A stretch of DNA of 64,000 bases from Accumulibacter sp032229525 (GCF_032229525.1 NZ_JAVTWB010000253.1:1-64000), one strand, 5' to 3'; positions 17,430 to 26,940 are shown, numbered from the stretch's first letter. Translations and numbers: made by a program. The notes: generated by a model from the letters alone, not told the origin.

Positions 17430-17855
17430 ATGGCTGATGAGTTGACCTACAAGCACTTCACTCCCTACGTTCCGGAAGCTGGCGAGGAGTACATGGACAG
17501 CAAACAGCTGGCCCATTTTCGCGGCATCCTCGAAGCTCTCAAGCAGCAGCTGATGGACGACATTGAGCGAACTGTGCACACGATGAAGGATGAAGCGACC
17601 GTTTTCGCCGATCCCAATGACCGCGCGAGCCAGGAAACCGACATCGCGATCGAACTGCGCAACCGGGATCGCGAGCGCAAGCTGATCAAGAAGATCGAGG
17701 AGACCATGGACTTGATCGACGGTGGCGACTACGGCTACTGCGCAGCCTGTGGGGTCGAGATCGGCATCAAGCGTCTGGAGGCGCGTCCAACGGCGACGAT
17801 GTGCATCGACTGCAAGACCCTCGAAGAGGTGCGCGAAAAGCAGATGGCGAAGTAG
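17430..17855 (+). CDS. dksA: RNA polymerase-binding transcription factor DksA
   Basis: 141 residues. The coiled-coil tip (FADPNDRASQE, with the two Asp that reach the polymerase active site) and the zinc finger CAAC ... CIDC are intact, and the RNRDRERKLIKKIEET stretch is near-identical to E. coli DksA. It potentiates ppGpp control of rRNA and biosynthetic promoters. A strong bidirectional terminator follows. Confidence 0.96.
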   Translation: MADELTYKHFTPYVPEAGEEYMDSKQLAHFRGILEALKQQLMDDIERTVHTMKDEATVFADPNDRASQETDIAIELRNRDRERKLIKKIEETMDLIDGGDYGYCAACGVEIGIKRLEARPTATMCIDCKTLEEVREKQMAK

Positions 17856-17901
17856 GGGGCGGCCGGAGCGTGGCGCGATCGCCTGCGCTTCGTGCAAGAA
17901 G

Positions 17902-17930
17902 AAAAGGACGCCGCGGCGTCCTTTTCTTTG
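17902..17930. terminator. Bidirectional intrinsic terminator between dksA and pnp
   Basis: AAAAGGACGCCG (17902-17913) is followed directly by its reverse complement CGGCGTCCTTTT (17914-17925) and TCTTT. The A-run on the left serves as the U-tract for the minus strand, so it can stop both dksA and the convergent pnp transcript. Confidence 0.85.
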
Positions 17931-17955
17931 TTTCGAGTTGCTGGCCCGTGGGGGC

Positions 17956-20073
17956 TTACGCCGTCGGCGCGGCCCCGGCACCACCCTCTTCGGCGGTGAG
18001 CGCCTTCATCGACAGGCGAACACGTCCCTTCTCGTCGGCCTCAAGGACCTTGACGCGGACCTTCTGGCCTTCCTTGAGATAGTCGGCGACCGCATTGACG
18101 CGTTCGTTGGCAATCTGGGAAATATGCAGGAGGCCGTCACGTCCGGGCAGGATGCTGACGATGGCACCGAAGTCGAGCAGCTTGAGCACGGTGCCGTCGT
18201 AGACCTTGCCCACTTCGACATCGGCGGTGATTGCCTCGATGCGTGCCTTGGCGGCATCCGCAGCTTCGCCGCTGACCGAGGCGATGGTAATCGTGCCGTC
18301 GTCCTTGATGTCGATGGTGGTGCCGGTTTCCTCGGTGATGGCGCGAATCACTGCGCCGCCCTTGCCGATCACGTCGCGGATTTTCTCGGGATTGATCTTC
18401 ATGGTGTAAAGGCGAGGCGCGTAGGTCGATACCTCCTCACGATGCACCGACATCGAGCTCTGCATCTGCTGCAGGATGTGCAGGCGCGCTTCGCTGGCCT
18501 GGGCCAGGGCGACCTGCATGATCTCCTGGGTGATGCCCTGGATCTTGATGTCCATCTGCAGCGCGGTAACCCCGTTCTCGGTGCCGGCGACCTTGAAGTC
18601 CATGTCGCCGAGATGATCCTCGTCGCCCAGAATGTCGGTCAGTACGGCGACGCGATTGCCTTCCTTGATCAGGCCCATGGCGATACCGGCGACGTGTGCC
18701 TTGAGCGGCACGCCGGCATCCATCAGCGCCAGCGAGGCGCCGCAGACGGAAGCCATTGAACTTGAACCGTTCGATTCGGTAATCTCGGAGACGACGCGAA
18801 TGGTGTAGGAGAAATCTTCCGGCGAGGGGAGCACGGCGATCATGGCGCGCTTGGCCAGGCGACCGTGACCAATTTCGCGGCGCTTGGGCGTGCCGACGCG
18901 GCCGCATTCACCGGTTGCGTAGGGCGGGAAGTTGTAGTGCATCATGAAACGCTCGCGATACTCGCCGCCGAGCGCGTCGATGATCTGCTCGTCACGGCCG
19001 GTACCGAGGGTAGCCACCACGATGGCCTGCGTTTCACCACGCGTGAACAGCGCCGAGCCGTGCGCACGCGGCAGTACGCCGGAGCGGATGGCGATCGGCC
19101 TGACCGTGCGTGTATCACGACCGTCGATGCGCGGCTCGCCAGCGAGGATGCGGCCGCGGACGATGCGGGCTTCGGCGTCAGATACCATTCTGCGGATCGC
19201 GCTGGCGTCGGGAGCGTTGTCATCGGCGGTCAGCACTTCGACCGCGTAGGCGGTGATTTCCTTGAGCCGCTGGCTGCGCACGGACTTGCTGGTAATCCGG
19301 TAAGCCTCCTGCAGTTCGCCGTCAACCAACTTGTCGAGCTTGCCGTGGACGGCTTCGTTCCGGGCTGCTGCTGTCCACTCCCATTCCGGCTTGCCGGCCT
19401 CTGTAACCAGTTCGTTGATGGCGTTGATCACCGCCTGCATCTGCTGATGACCGAAGAGTACGGCACCGAGCATCACTTCCTCGGACAGTTCCTTGGCTTC
19501 CGATTCGACCATCAGCACCGCTGTCTGCGTTCCGGCGACGACGAGGTTGAGGTGGCTCGATTGCAGCTGGGTGTTGGTGGGGTTGAGCACGTACTGACCG
19601 TCAAGGTAGCCAACGCGGGCGCCGCCGATCGGCCCGTCGAACGGGATGCCGGAGATTGCCAGGGCCGCCGAAGCACCGATCATCGCCGGGATGTCGGGAT
19701 CGATTTCAGGATTGAGCGACATGACCATCGCGACGATCTGAACTTCGTGAAAGAAGCCCTCGGGGAAGAGCGGACGGAGAGGACGGTCGATCAGTCGCGA
19801 GGTCAGCGTTTCCTTCTCGGACGGGCGGCCCTCACGTTTGAAGAAGCCCCCGGGAATCTTGCCTGCAGCGTATGTTTTCTCAATGTAGTCGACGGTCAGC
19901 GGAAAGAAATCCTGACCGGGCTTGGCGGTCTTGTTGCCAACCACGCTGACCAGCACGACCGTGTCGTCGACGGTGACGATCACCGCCCCACCGGCCTGGC
20001 GCGCTATTTCGCCGGTTTCCAGGGTGACCTGATGAGCACCGTAGGCGAAGCTTTTCTTGACGATATTAAACAT
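17956..20073 (-). CDS. pnp: Polyribonucleotide nucleotidyltransferase (PNPase)
   Basis: 705 residues from the ATG at 20073 (MFNIVKKSFAYG; GAGAAAGG upstream). Two RNase PH domains, then KH (VIGKGGAVIRAITEETG) and S1 (GRDGLLHISQIANERV) RNA-binding domains. It is the phosphorolytic 3'-5' exonuclease of the degradosome. It follows rpsO on the same strand as in most proteobacteria, with a terminator-like structure between them. The C-terminus ends in a short Glu/Gly/Ala tail. Confidence 0.97.
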   Translation of the reverse strand: MFNIVKKSFAYGAHQVTLETGEIARQAGGAVIVTVDDTVVLVSVVGNKTAKPGQDFFPLTVDYIEKTYAAGKIPGGFFKREGRPSEKETLTSRLIDRPLRPLFPEGFFHEVQIVAMVMSLNPEIDPDIPAMIGASAALAISGIPFDGPIGGARVGYLDGQYVLNPTNTQLQSSHLNLVVAGTQTAVLMVESEAKELSEEVMLGAVLFGHQQMQAVINAINELVTEAGKPEWEWTAAARNEAVHGKLDKLVDGELQEAYRITSKSVRSQRLKEITAYAVEVLTADDNAPDASAIRRMVSDAEARIVRGRILAGEPRIDGRDTRTVRPIAIRSGVLPRAHGSALFTRGETQAIVVATLGTGRDEQIIDALGGEYRERFMMHYNFPPYATGECGRVGTPKRREIGHGRLAKRAMIAVLPSPEDFSYTIRVVSEITESNGSSSMASVCGASLALMDAGVPLKAHVAGIAMGLIKEGNRVAVLTDILGDEDHLGDMDFKVAGTENGVTALQMDIKIQGITQEIMQVALAQASEARLHILQQMQSSMSVHREEVSTYAPRLYTMKINPEKIRDVIGKGGAVIRAITEETGTTIDIKDDGTITIASVSGEAADAAKARIEAITADVEVGKVYDGTVLKLLDFGAIVSILPGRDGLLHISQIANERVNAVADYLKEGQKVRVKVLEADEKGRVRLSMKALTAEEGGAGAAPTA

Positions 20074-20149
20074 TGTTGCCTTTCTCAATAGTCTGGCACG
20101 TGCCTGCCCACGACTCCGGCAGGCAATTCAACAGGCGTACCATTTTGGC

Positions 20150-20209
20150 AAAAAAGCCGTAGCAGCAGAAACAGCGGCACAGCCCGCAAGGGGCTGGCCG
20201 CCGACGGCT
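20150..20209 (-). terminator. Branched hairpin with U-tract between rpsO and pnp
   Basis: On the minus strand AGCCGT (20209-20204) pairs with ACGGCT (20160-20155), followed by six T (20155-20150). Inside, GCGGC pairs with GCCGC, and AGCCC with GGGCT. This fits the partial terminator commonly found between rpsO and pnp. Confidence 0.55.
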
Positions 20210-20257
20210 ATTGGAGTGGCCTGCATCTCCGACCGCAGTGCGGTTCGGGGAGCGGGC

Positions 20258-20527
20258 TTATTTGCGCAGGCCGAGACGCTGAATGAGGCCGCGGTACGAG
20301 TCGACGTTGGTGCGCTTGAGGTAGTCCAGCAGCTTGCGGCGCCGGCTGACCATGCGCAGCAGACCTCGACGCGAGTGGTTGTCCTTCTTGTGCTCTCTGA
20401 AATGGCCGGTGAGGTCGTTGATGCGTGCGGTGAGCAGCGCCACCTGGACTTCGGAGGAACCGGAGTCGCCGGCGGCACGCTGGTAGTCGGCCATGATTTG
20501 CGCTTTTTGCGCCACGTTGATCGCCAT
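20258..20527 (-). CDS. rpsO: 30S ribosomal protein S15
   Basis: 89 residues, full length. SSEVQVALLTARINDLTGHFREHKKDNHSRRGLLRMVSRRRKLLDYL is the conserved S15 core (quoted in part: DNHSRRGLLRMV) that binds the 16S central domain. It precedes pnp on the same strand. Confidence 0.97.
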   Translation of the reverse strand: MAINVAQKAQIMADYQRAAGDSGSSEVQVALLTARINDLTGHFREHKKDNHSRRGLLRMVSRRRKLLDYLKRTNVDSYRGLIQRLGLRK

Positions 20528-20804
20528 GTCAAACTCTCTTTCATTAAAAACGGCGCAGCCCCGGTTTGATAGAGCGAACGCCAGATGGATAAATGGTGCA
20601 TCGCTTGGCGAAGCGAACCGCGGATTCTAACGCGTGCCCGGCTGCGCGGCAAGCTGCCGCGGTCGAGGTTTTTCCAGGGCAAGGCCGTTGCCATAGCCGG
20701 AAGAATGGCTTCACATCTCCCGGAGGGGCCGGTTCAGCGACGCCGGGGCACCGGGCCGGGCGGCGAATGCTGATTGCAGCATCCTCTGATCGACCCGCCA
20801 GCGC

Positions 20805-21398
20805 TTATCGTTCGCTGCCGCTGGCGTTGGCCAGTTGTTCAGCGGTGTTGATGTTCTTGAAGGCCGCCAGGTCATCGTCGAAAGCCACTTCGATGGTGTT
20901 GAGCGTTCTGTGCCACAAGTCGAGCTTGCGTCCGCCTCTTTCCAGGAAGCTGGTCAGCTGCGGCAACAACTCGCGCCGGCAGAGGCAGAACGCCGGCTGT
21001 GGCTGAGCGAAGCTGCGGGCGGTGGCGAGGTCGGCACCATGGAGAACCAGTGCCGCTCGCAGGCGGGCAACGAGATCGACCGGTAGAAATGGCGAGTCGC
21101 ACGGCACGGTGGCTACCAAGGGGTGGGCGGCTCGCGCCAGGGCGACCTGCAGACCGGCCAGCGGACCGGCAAAACCCGGGAACTGGTCGCCGAGCACCGG
21201 GTAGCCGAAGGCCTGGTAGCGTTCCTGGTTTTGATTGGCGTTGACCAGCAACTCGTCGACCTGCGGTGCGAAGCGTTCGAGCACGCATTGCAGCAGTGGC
21301 TTGTCGCCAAGCAGTTGGAGCCCTTTGTCGGCGCCGCCCATGCGGCGGCTGAGGCCGCCAGCGAGAATTACCCCGGTAACCGCTTCGTCAGTCATCAT
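20805..21398 (-). CDS. mobA: Molybdenum cofactor guanylyltransferase MobA
   Basis: 197 residues from the first of two adjacent ATGs. The nucleotidyltransferase motif VILAGGLSRRMGGADKGL, then VPCDSPFLP, identify MobA, which transfers GMP to molybdopterin to give the bis-MGD cofactor of DMSO-reductase-family enzymes. No other moa/mob gene is nearby. The 277 bases between it and rpsO hold no gene that I can support. Confidence 0.92.
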   Translation of the reverse strand: MMTDEAVTGVILAGGLSRRMGGADKGLQLLGDKPLLQCVLERFAPQVDELLVNANQNQERYQAFGYPVLGDQFPGFAGPLAGLQVALARAAHPLVATVPCDSPFLPVDLVARLRAALVLHGADLATARSFAQPQPAFCLCRRELLPQLTSFLERGGRKLDLWHRTLNTIEVAFDDDLAAFKNINTAEQLANASGSER

Positions 21399-21440
21399 CA
21401 CCGGTCGCTTGCGCGCTGCTTGTCGGGGGCTGTTGCCAGC

Positions 21441-22001
21441 TCATGCAAAGCCAGGTAGCCAGGCGCTCTGCTGCCGTGTCGTGACGGGTTCCAGGGTGCC
21501 TTGAAAGAGGGCTTCGATCACCGGTGGTTCTCGCCAGCGTTCATTCATGAACATCAGTCCGACTTCTTCGACCAGTGCGCCTTTCCAGTAGTGGTTGGCG
21601 ATTTCATCCAGCGTCGTCAGGCTCAGGCTGTGCGGCAGGCGAAGGTAGTCCAGCCAGCTGGAATCGTGAAACGAGCAGACGTAAGTTCCTTTGCTGTGGG
21701 CGCGCGTGAGGACCTTGCCGAAGACGCGGCTGGGATGCTTGGCGAGAAAAGTCTCCGCATCGACCCGCGTGGCAAAGAGCAGGACGGCGTGCAGGCGGCT
21801 CGGGAAGTGCGGGTAGAGCCGTTGGCGAAAATACTCGAGGTGGTATTCGGCGAAGTAGTTCTGAACCGGCGTGATCCGGTCTCCAGGGAGCGATTCGCCA
21901 AAGGGGTTGCCGACCAGGATGTCCCACCCCGGCAGCTCGGCATCTGCGTCCAGCCAGGCGTATAGCTCGAGGGTGGCGCTGTCGTTGAGCAGATGATCCA
22001 T
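21441..22001 (-). CDS. Uncharacterised 186-residue protein
   Basis: I do not recognise the family. It is a soluble protein without signal peptide, rich in aromatic residues (AYHL/EYFRQRLYPHFPSR, HDSSWLDYLRLPHS, IANHYWKG). Coding bias matches the neighbours and homogeneous length suggests an intact gene. It lies 42 bases upstream of mobA on the same strand and may be co-transcribed, but no functional link can be drawn. Confidence 0.6.
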   Translation of the reverse strand: MDHLLNDSATLELYAWLDADAELPGWDILVGNPFGESLPGDRITPVQNYFAEYHLEYFRQRLYPHFPSRLHAVLLFATRVDAETFLAKHPSRVFGKVLTRAHSKGTYVCSFHDSSWLDYLRLPHSLSLTTLDEIANHYWKGALVEEVGLMFMNERWREPPVIEALFQGTLEPVTTRQQSAWLPGFA

Positions 22002-22167
22002 GAGCCTGATGGCAGTCAGCGCGATCAGCCGGTCCGACTGATCGGCGCCGTGTGTGCGGCAGCCGTTTGCAGCCGCGCGTCTGCCGCCGCTGGACGTGGA
22101 TCCCGGCCGTCGTCAGACGCTTCCGACACCCGGCTGTGCTGTTGAGGACGGGAGGACGGCGGCTGGC

Positions 22168-22587
22168 TCACCTGTCGCGACCGAACTTCTCGATCAGCTG
22201 GCCCAGCTTTGCACTACGCTGACGAGCGAGCAGTTCAGCCTCGCGCTGCAGCTTGCGTTGCTCGGCCTGTTTTTTCAGGCGTTCCTTGATCAATTCCGAG
22301 GCGTGCGAGCGATGTGTCGGCGTCACTTCATCGGCGGGGTTGCCGTCGAGGTCTACGCGAACCGCCGCCTTCTCAATGGTCTTGAGGTAGCGTAGCGAGT
22401 GCGTGTGGATTCCCAGTGCAACACGCAAGGGCTTGCGCTCAATGGCTGGAAGCCGCGTCATGAGCTGCTTGTCGATGCCGATCGCCAGTGGCAGGCAGTC
22501 ACGGAAGACCGGGAACTGCGCCTGCAAGTCCTTCAATAACTGGCGTGCATTCTGGCCTGGCAGCGGGTTGGGGGTGGAGGTATTCAT
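22168..22587 (-). CDS. ProQ/FinO-domain RNA-binding protein
   Basis: 139 residues from the ATG at 22587; ATGs at 22599 and 22689 are in frame and none has a clear ribosome binding site. The ProQ/FinO core is evident: FPVFRDCLPLAIGIDKQLMT, RKPLRVALGIHTHSLRYLKT and RVDLDGNPADEVTPTHRSHA. A basic, Lys/Gln/Arg-rich helical tail follows. Such proteins bind structured sRNAs and mRNA 3' ends. This one is short, like other minimal betaproteobacterial ProQ proteins. Confidence 0.85.
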   Translation of the reverse strand: MNTSTPNPLPGQNARQLLKDLQAQFPVFRDCLPLAIGIDKQLMTRLPAIERKPLRVALGIHTHSLRYLKTIEKAAVRVDLDGNPADEVTPTHRSHASELIKERLKKQAEQRKLQREAELLARQRSAKLGQLIEKFGRDR

Positions 22588-22775
22588 GGATGGCGTCATG
22601 CGGCAAAGGGTAATCGGGATCTCGGCGGTCAGCGGATCGGCCTGACGTATCTTACATTGGTCTCGCCGGTTTCTCTTCGCTTTGGGCAAGTTGTTGCCGG
22701 CTGGAGCGCGGCGCTCGCACGAAGCGCAACGGTGCTGTGCGCCTGACCAGTCGGCCGCCGCGGGGTCTTCGGAAA

Positions 22776-24767
22776 TCAGAAATGAATGCCGCGCATCATC
22801 TGCGAGAACGCGATCTGGTCAGCCGTCTGCGGCACAGGCTTGTCCGGTTTGTGCGACGCCGCGCTGGAATCGGTGAACATCCGGAAGCTGGTGTTCATCA
22901 CGATCTGGGCTACTTTTGGTGTCAGGGAATGGAGCAGGGCGCCGAAGATGCCCAGTCGCGTAGCAATGCGTACCGGTTTGTGGATGATCGCTTCAACCAC
23001 CAGGTCGGCGGCTTCTTCGGGCGACAGCGTCGGCACCTGATCGTAGATCTTGGTTGGTGCGATCATCGGTGTCCGGACCAGTGGCATGTTGATGGTGGTG
23101 AACTCGATGCCGCGATCGGCAAACTCGGAGGCGGCGCAACGTGCCCAGGCGTCCATCGCGGCTTTCGAGGCGACGTAGGCCGAGAAGCGTGGGGCATTGG
23201 TCAGGACGCCGATAGATGAGATGTTGATCACCTGTCCCTTGCGTTTGGCGATCATTCCGGGCAGAAAGCCCATGGTCAGCCGCAAGGCACCGAAGTAGTT
23301 CACTTCCATGGTCCGTTCGAAATCGTGGAAACGATCGAACGAGTTCTCGATACCGCGGCGAATCGACCGCCCGGCGTTGTTGACCAGGATGTCGACGCCG
23401 CCGTGTTCTTCGTTCAGGAATTTGACGAAGGCGTCGCATTGCTGAGGATCGGCGATGTCTACCGCGTGCGTGATCAGCCGCAGACCGGCCGCCTCGAACT
23501 CGGCGCGAGTCTCATCGAGAGTCTTCGGGTCGCGGGCAATGGTGACGGCAATCGCTCCGGCCTCGGCCAGCTTGCGAACGGTGGCCTTGCCGATTCCCGA
23601 CGAGCCGCCGGTGACCACTACGACCTTGCCTTCGACCTTGCCGCGCAGGGTGCGATCAATGAACAGATCCGGGTCGAGGTGACGCTCCCAGTAGTCCCAC
23701 AGACGCCAGGCGTAGCTATCGAGCGGCGGTACGACGATGGCGGTGCCTTTCAGCGCTCGCTGTGTTTCGCGGCAATCGAAGCGGGTCGGGTAGTTGATGA
23801 AATCGAGAATGTCGTCGGGCAGGCCGAGATCCTTCATCACCGCGTTGCGAATGCGTCGCACCGGCGTCAGCGCGAACATCGCCTTGCGCACCGAGCGCGG
23901 AATGAAGCCGAGCAGCGCGGCGTTGATGCGCATCGCCATTTCCGGTGCGTGCGCCGCGCGCGCAAAGGTGTTGAGCAGATCGCCAACGCGCATCGGCGTC
24001 GGATCGGTGAGGTGGAAACAATGGCCATCTTCGTTATTGAGGTGCGCGATGTGGTCCATCGCGGCGACCACGAAGTCGACCGGTACGACGTTGATGCGCC
24101 CGCCTTCGAGGCCGATGGTCGGCATCCAGGAGGGGAGGGCCCTGCGGATCTTCTGGATCAGCTTGAAGAAGTAGTAAGGGCCATCGATCTTGTCCATTTC
24201 GCCGGTACGCGAGTCGCCGACGACGATCGCCGGGCGGAAGACGCGCCACGGGATCGAGCACTCCTTGCGCACGATGGCTTCGGAATCGTGCTTGGTGCGA
24301 AAGTAGGGGTTGTCGAGGTTCTCCGCCTCGTCGAACATGTCTTCGCGAAACAGTCCTTCGTACAGTCCGGCCGCGGCGATCGAGCTGACCAGGTGGAAGC
24401 GCTTGGCGCCGATTCCCTCGGCCAGCCGTACGGTGTTGCGGGTGCCGTCCACATTGGCGCGCTGCTGGTCCTCGGCGCTGGCTTTGAGATCATAAACGGC
24501 GGCAAGATGGAAGAAGTGGTCGACCTTGCCTTTCAGCTTGCGAACATCGGCTTTGGAAACTCCCAGATCAGCTTGCGTCAGGTCGCCGACGATGGGGATA
24601 ACGCGCGTATCGTCGCCGCCCCAGTAGTCATACACGTCCTGGAGTTTCGCCAGTTCAAGGCTGCGGGTCAGGAAATAGACGACGGTTCCCGGGCGGCTCA
24701 ACAGTTTCGCGACAAGCCGTTTGCCAATGAAACCGGTGGCGCCGGTAACGAAGTAGTTCATGGTCAT
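22776..24767 (-). CDS. Two-domain fatty acyl-CoA reductase (alcohol-forming)
   Basis: 663 residues, AGGAG 7 bases before the ATG at 24767. The N-terminal domain is an extended SDR (TGATGFIG at 8-15, Y155-x3-K159) of the thioester-reductase type. The C-terminal domain is a second, classical SDR (TGGSSGIG 386-393, NNAG 463-466, S517/S518, Y531-x3-K535). Length, order and the linking block NYPTRFDCRE ... DYWERHLDPDLF match the Marinobacter-type reductase (about 661 residues) that converts acyl-CoA to fatty alcohol with NADPH. With the acyltransferase at 28653 it would supply the alcohol for wax esters. Specificity is inferred from family resemblance recalled from memory. Confidence 0.85.
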   Translation of the reverse strand: MTMNYFVTGATGFIGKRLVAKLLSRPGTVVYFLTRSLELAKLQDVYDYWGGDDTRVIPIVGDLTQADLGVSKADVRKLKGKVDHFFHLAAVYDLKASAEDQQRANVDGTRNTVRLAEGIGAKRFHLVSSIAAAGLYEGLFREDMFDEAENLDNPYFRTKHDSEAIVRKECSIPWRVFRPAIVVGDSRTGEMDKIDGPYYFFKLIQKIRRALPSWMPTIGLEGGRINVVPVDFVVAAMDHIAHLNNEDGHCFHLTDPTPMRVGDLLNTFARAAHAPEMAMRINAALLGFIPRSVRKAMFALTPVRRIRNAVMKDLGLPDDILDFINYPTRFDCRETQRALKGTAIVVPPLDSYAWRLWDYWERHLDPDLFIDRTLRGKVEGKVVVVTGGSSGIGKATVRKLAEAGAIAVTIARDPKTLDETRAEFEAAGLRLITHAVDIADPQQCDAFVKFLNEEHGGVDILVNNAGRSIRRGIENSFDRFHDFERTMEVNYFGALRLTMGFLPGMIAKRKGQVINISSIGVLTNAPRFSAYVASKAAMDAWARCAASEFADRGIEFTTINMPLVRTPMIAPTKIYDQVPTLSPEEAADLVVEAIIHKPVRIATRLGIFGALLHSLTPKVAQIVMNTSFRMFTDSSAASHKPDKPVPQTADQIAFSQMMRGIHF

Positions 24768-24812
24768 TGCTTTCTCCTGAAAGTCATCGCCTTCTCATGC
24801 CCTCCGTATTTG

Positions 24813-24884
24813 CTAGACTGCAAGCATCTAGAGGTGATCACCTAGGCATTTAGTGTGCGTCCTCTAGACATTGTCACTAGACTG
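24813..24884. promoter_or_regulatory. Cluster of five CTAG motifs in the reductase/phasin divergent region
   Basis: CTAG occurs at 24813, 24828, 24842, 24864 and 24877. CTAGACTG is a direct repeat (24813-24820 and 24877-24884), and TCTAGAGG (24827-24834) is inverted as CCTCTAGA (24861-24868). The palindrome AGGTGATCACCT sits at 24832-24843. The layout looks like a multi-site operator controlling both divergent genes; the TetR protein at 27044 is a candidate binder. Confidence 0.6.
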
Positions 24885-24946
24885 GCTTTCCAGGGCAAGC
24901 GAAAAGCTTGTTGACCTTTTTTGTTACTACGTTCAAGGAGATGAAG

Positions 24947-25540
24947 ATGGGCAAGAAACTCAAAGCACTGGCGGGTGACGCGACCGAAAGCCAGCTGGCA
25001 TCGACGGTCAAGGACTCCGCCCAGCAGATCTGGCTGGCTGGCCTCGGGGCTTTTGCCAAGGCGCAGGAAGAAGGTGGCAAGGTGTTCGACGCGCTGGTCA
25101 AGGAAGGCGAGAACATTCAGTCGAAGACGCGCAAGATGACCGATGAAAAAATCGCCCAGGTTGCCGGCAAGGCAACAGGAACCTGGGATCGCCTTGAGCA
25201 GGTGTTCGAGGATCGCGTGGCGCGGGCTTTGGGGAGCCTCGGTGTACCGAGCAAGCAGGATATCGACAAGCTGTCCAGGCGCGTGGTCGAACTGAGCGCT
25301 GCCGTACAGGCTCTGACGGAAGGGAAGTCCGCTCCGAAAGCTGTGGCCAAGCCGGCAGCGAAGGCAGCTTCGCCAGTGGCCAAACCCGCAGCTGCAGTGG
25401 CCAAGACGGCGGCAGTTGCCAAGCCGGCTGCCGCGAGAGCCACCACGCGCAAGCCCGCTGTTCGCCGGCCTGCTGCCAAGGCCGTAGCCGCGGTAACACC
25501 GGCTGATGTGCTGAATACCATTCCCAAGAGCAGCGAGTAA
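24947..25540 (+). CDS. Phasin-family granule protein with Lys/Pro/Ala-rich tail (PhaF/PhaI-like)
   Basis: 197 residues. AAGGAG at 24935-24940 sits 6 bases before this ATG but directly against the ATG at 24941, so 24947 is preferred. Residues 1-115 are a helical phasin domain (QQIWLAGLGAFAKAQEEGGKVFDALVKEG). The tail is an AlgP/histone-H1-like series of KPAA units, as in Pseudomonas PhaF, which binds granules with the helical part and DNA with the tail. Divergent from the acyl-CoA reductase, it may coat PHA or wax/TAG granules. Confidence 0.88.
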   Translation: MGKKLKALAGDATESQLASTVKDSAQQIWLAGLGAFAKAQEEGGKVFDALVKEGENIQSKTRKMTDEKIAQVAGKATGTWDRLEQVFEDRVARALGSLGVPSKQDIDKLSRRVVELSAAVQALTEGKSAPKAVAKPAAKAASPVAKPAAAVAKTAAVAKPAAARATTRKPAVRRPAAKAVAAVTPADVLNTIPKSSE

Positions 25541-25722
25541 TCCGCTCTGCGGCGGTCGGCCTGGAAACCGCATGCTCGGTGACCAGAGACCGGCGTTCGC
25601 TGGCGGGTGCGTTGCCCTCCCACCCGGGAGGGCGCGCAGCAGGCGGGTGTTGACGCGAAGGTGCCAGGCGGCGGGGTCCGACGTTGCCAAAGACGGTGCT
25701 TTCTTGGATAGAGGGCTGCGCT

Positions 25723-26940
25723 ATGGTTGCTCCAGGCAGGCGTTCGAAGATCGGGCTGGCGCTCGCCGGCGGTGGTCCGGTCGGCGGCATTTATGAAGTC
25801 GGTGCGATGGCTGCGCTGGCCGAGGCACTTGAGGGTGTCGACTTCACCGCCTTCGACATTTATGTCGGCGTCAGTTCTGGTGCCTTTATTTCCGCGGCCG
25901 TCGCCAATGGGATGGGGCCTGCTGCGTTGGCGCGGATGCTCGTTGAGAACGATGCCGATGCGGTATTCGACCCGGGAATGCTCCTGCGTCCAGCCGTCGG
26001 TGAGTATGTCCGACGCGCCCTGTCGGTGCCGGCACTGTTCTGGTCGTCGTTGCGACAGTATCTGTCCGATCCGTGGCACCTTCGTTTGGTCGAGGCGTTT
26101 CAAGGGCTCAGCCATGCGATCCCGACCGGCGTGTTCAACAATGCCGGAATCGACGAACTGCTCAGCAAGCTGTTTTCGACCGGCGGGCGAAGCAACGATT
26201 TTCGCGAGCTAAAACATCGACTATTCCTTGTGGCGACCGATCTCGACACCGGCGAATCGGTTGCTTTCGGGTCTGCGGGCCATGATCAGGTGCCGATTTC
26301 TGTGGCGGTGCAGGCGAGCGCTGCTTTACCCGGCTTGTTTCCGCCGGTCAGGATCGGTGAGCGGTATTTTGTCGACGGTGCCTTGATCAAGACCCTGCAT
26401 GCTTCGGTTGCGCTGCACGAAGGCGCCGAATTGGTGATCTGCATCAACCCTTTGGTGCCATTCGATGCGCGCCTGGCTGCCAAGCATCCGTCACCTGAGC
26501 ATTCGACGCCAGTGCCGGCACACCTGGTCGACGGGGGCTTGCCGGTGGTCCTGTCGCAGACCTTTCGCGCCATCATTCACTCACGGTTGCGCACGGGTAT
26601 GGATCGCTACCGGCTTGAGTTCGAGGGCGCCGATGTGGTGTTGTTCGAGCCGACGCGTGATGATGCAGAGATGTTCTTTACCAACGTCTTCAGCTATCGC
26701 GACCGTAGCCGCCTCTGCGAGCACGCGTATCAGCGCACCCGTAGCGAGCTGTACCGGCGTCGCCACGAGCTGCAACCGATTTTCGCGCGTCACGCTATTC
26801 ATTTGAACCTCGGGGTGCTCAAGGACCACAGCCGGTCCCTTTTGTCACACAAACGCCGTCCGGATCTGGCGACCAGCGCTAGCGCGCTGGATTCCTCGTT
26901 AACCGATCTCGAGGCTTGGCTGGCGGCGCAACAGGGGTGA
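25723..26940 (+). CDS. Patatin-like phospholipase/lipase
   Basis: 405 residues from the ATG at 25723 (GAGGG upstream); the frame extends to a TTG at 25684. Patatin signature: oxyanion loop AGGGPVGG (15-22), nucleophile GVSSG (Ser51) and catalytic Asp in FVDGALIK (about 217). Cytosolic, no signal peptide. Its setting among storage-lipid genes suggests acyl-ester hydrolysis of stored wax/TAG or granule phospholipid, but other acyl hydrolase substrates are possible. Confidence 0.88.
   Translation: MVAPGRRSKIGLALAGGGPVGGIYEVGAMAALAEALEGVDFTAFDIYVGVSSGAFISAAVANGMGPAALARMLVENDADAVFDPGMLLRPAVGEYVRRALSVPALFWSSLRQYLSDPWHLRLVEAFQGLSHAIPTGVFNNAGIDELLSKLFSTGGRSNDFRELKHRLFLVATDLDTGESVAFGSAGHDQVPISVAVQASAALPGLFPPVRIGERYFVDGALIKTLHASVALHEGAELVICINPLVPFDARLAAKHPSPEHSTPVPAHLVDGGLPVVLSQTFRAIIHSRLRTGMDRYRLEFEGADVVLFEPTRDDAEMFFTNVFSYRDRSRLCEHAYQRTRSELYRRRHELQPIFARHAIHLNLGVLKDHSRSLLSHKRRPDLATSASALDSSLTDLEAWLAAQQG

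Noticed and set aside
23325..24845. Plus-strand open frame of 506 codons opposite the acyl-CoA reductase
   Set aside because: Antisense of a strongly conserved enzyme with two cofactor motifs; no motif of its own.
25320..25480. Tandem KPAA coding repeats as a mobile or minisatellite element
   Set aside because: They are the expected Lys/Pro/Ala-rich tail of PhaF-like phasins, with variable codons rather than exact DNA repeats.
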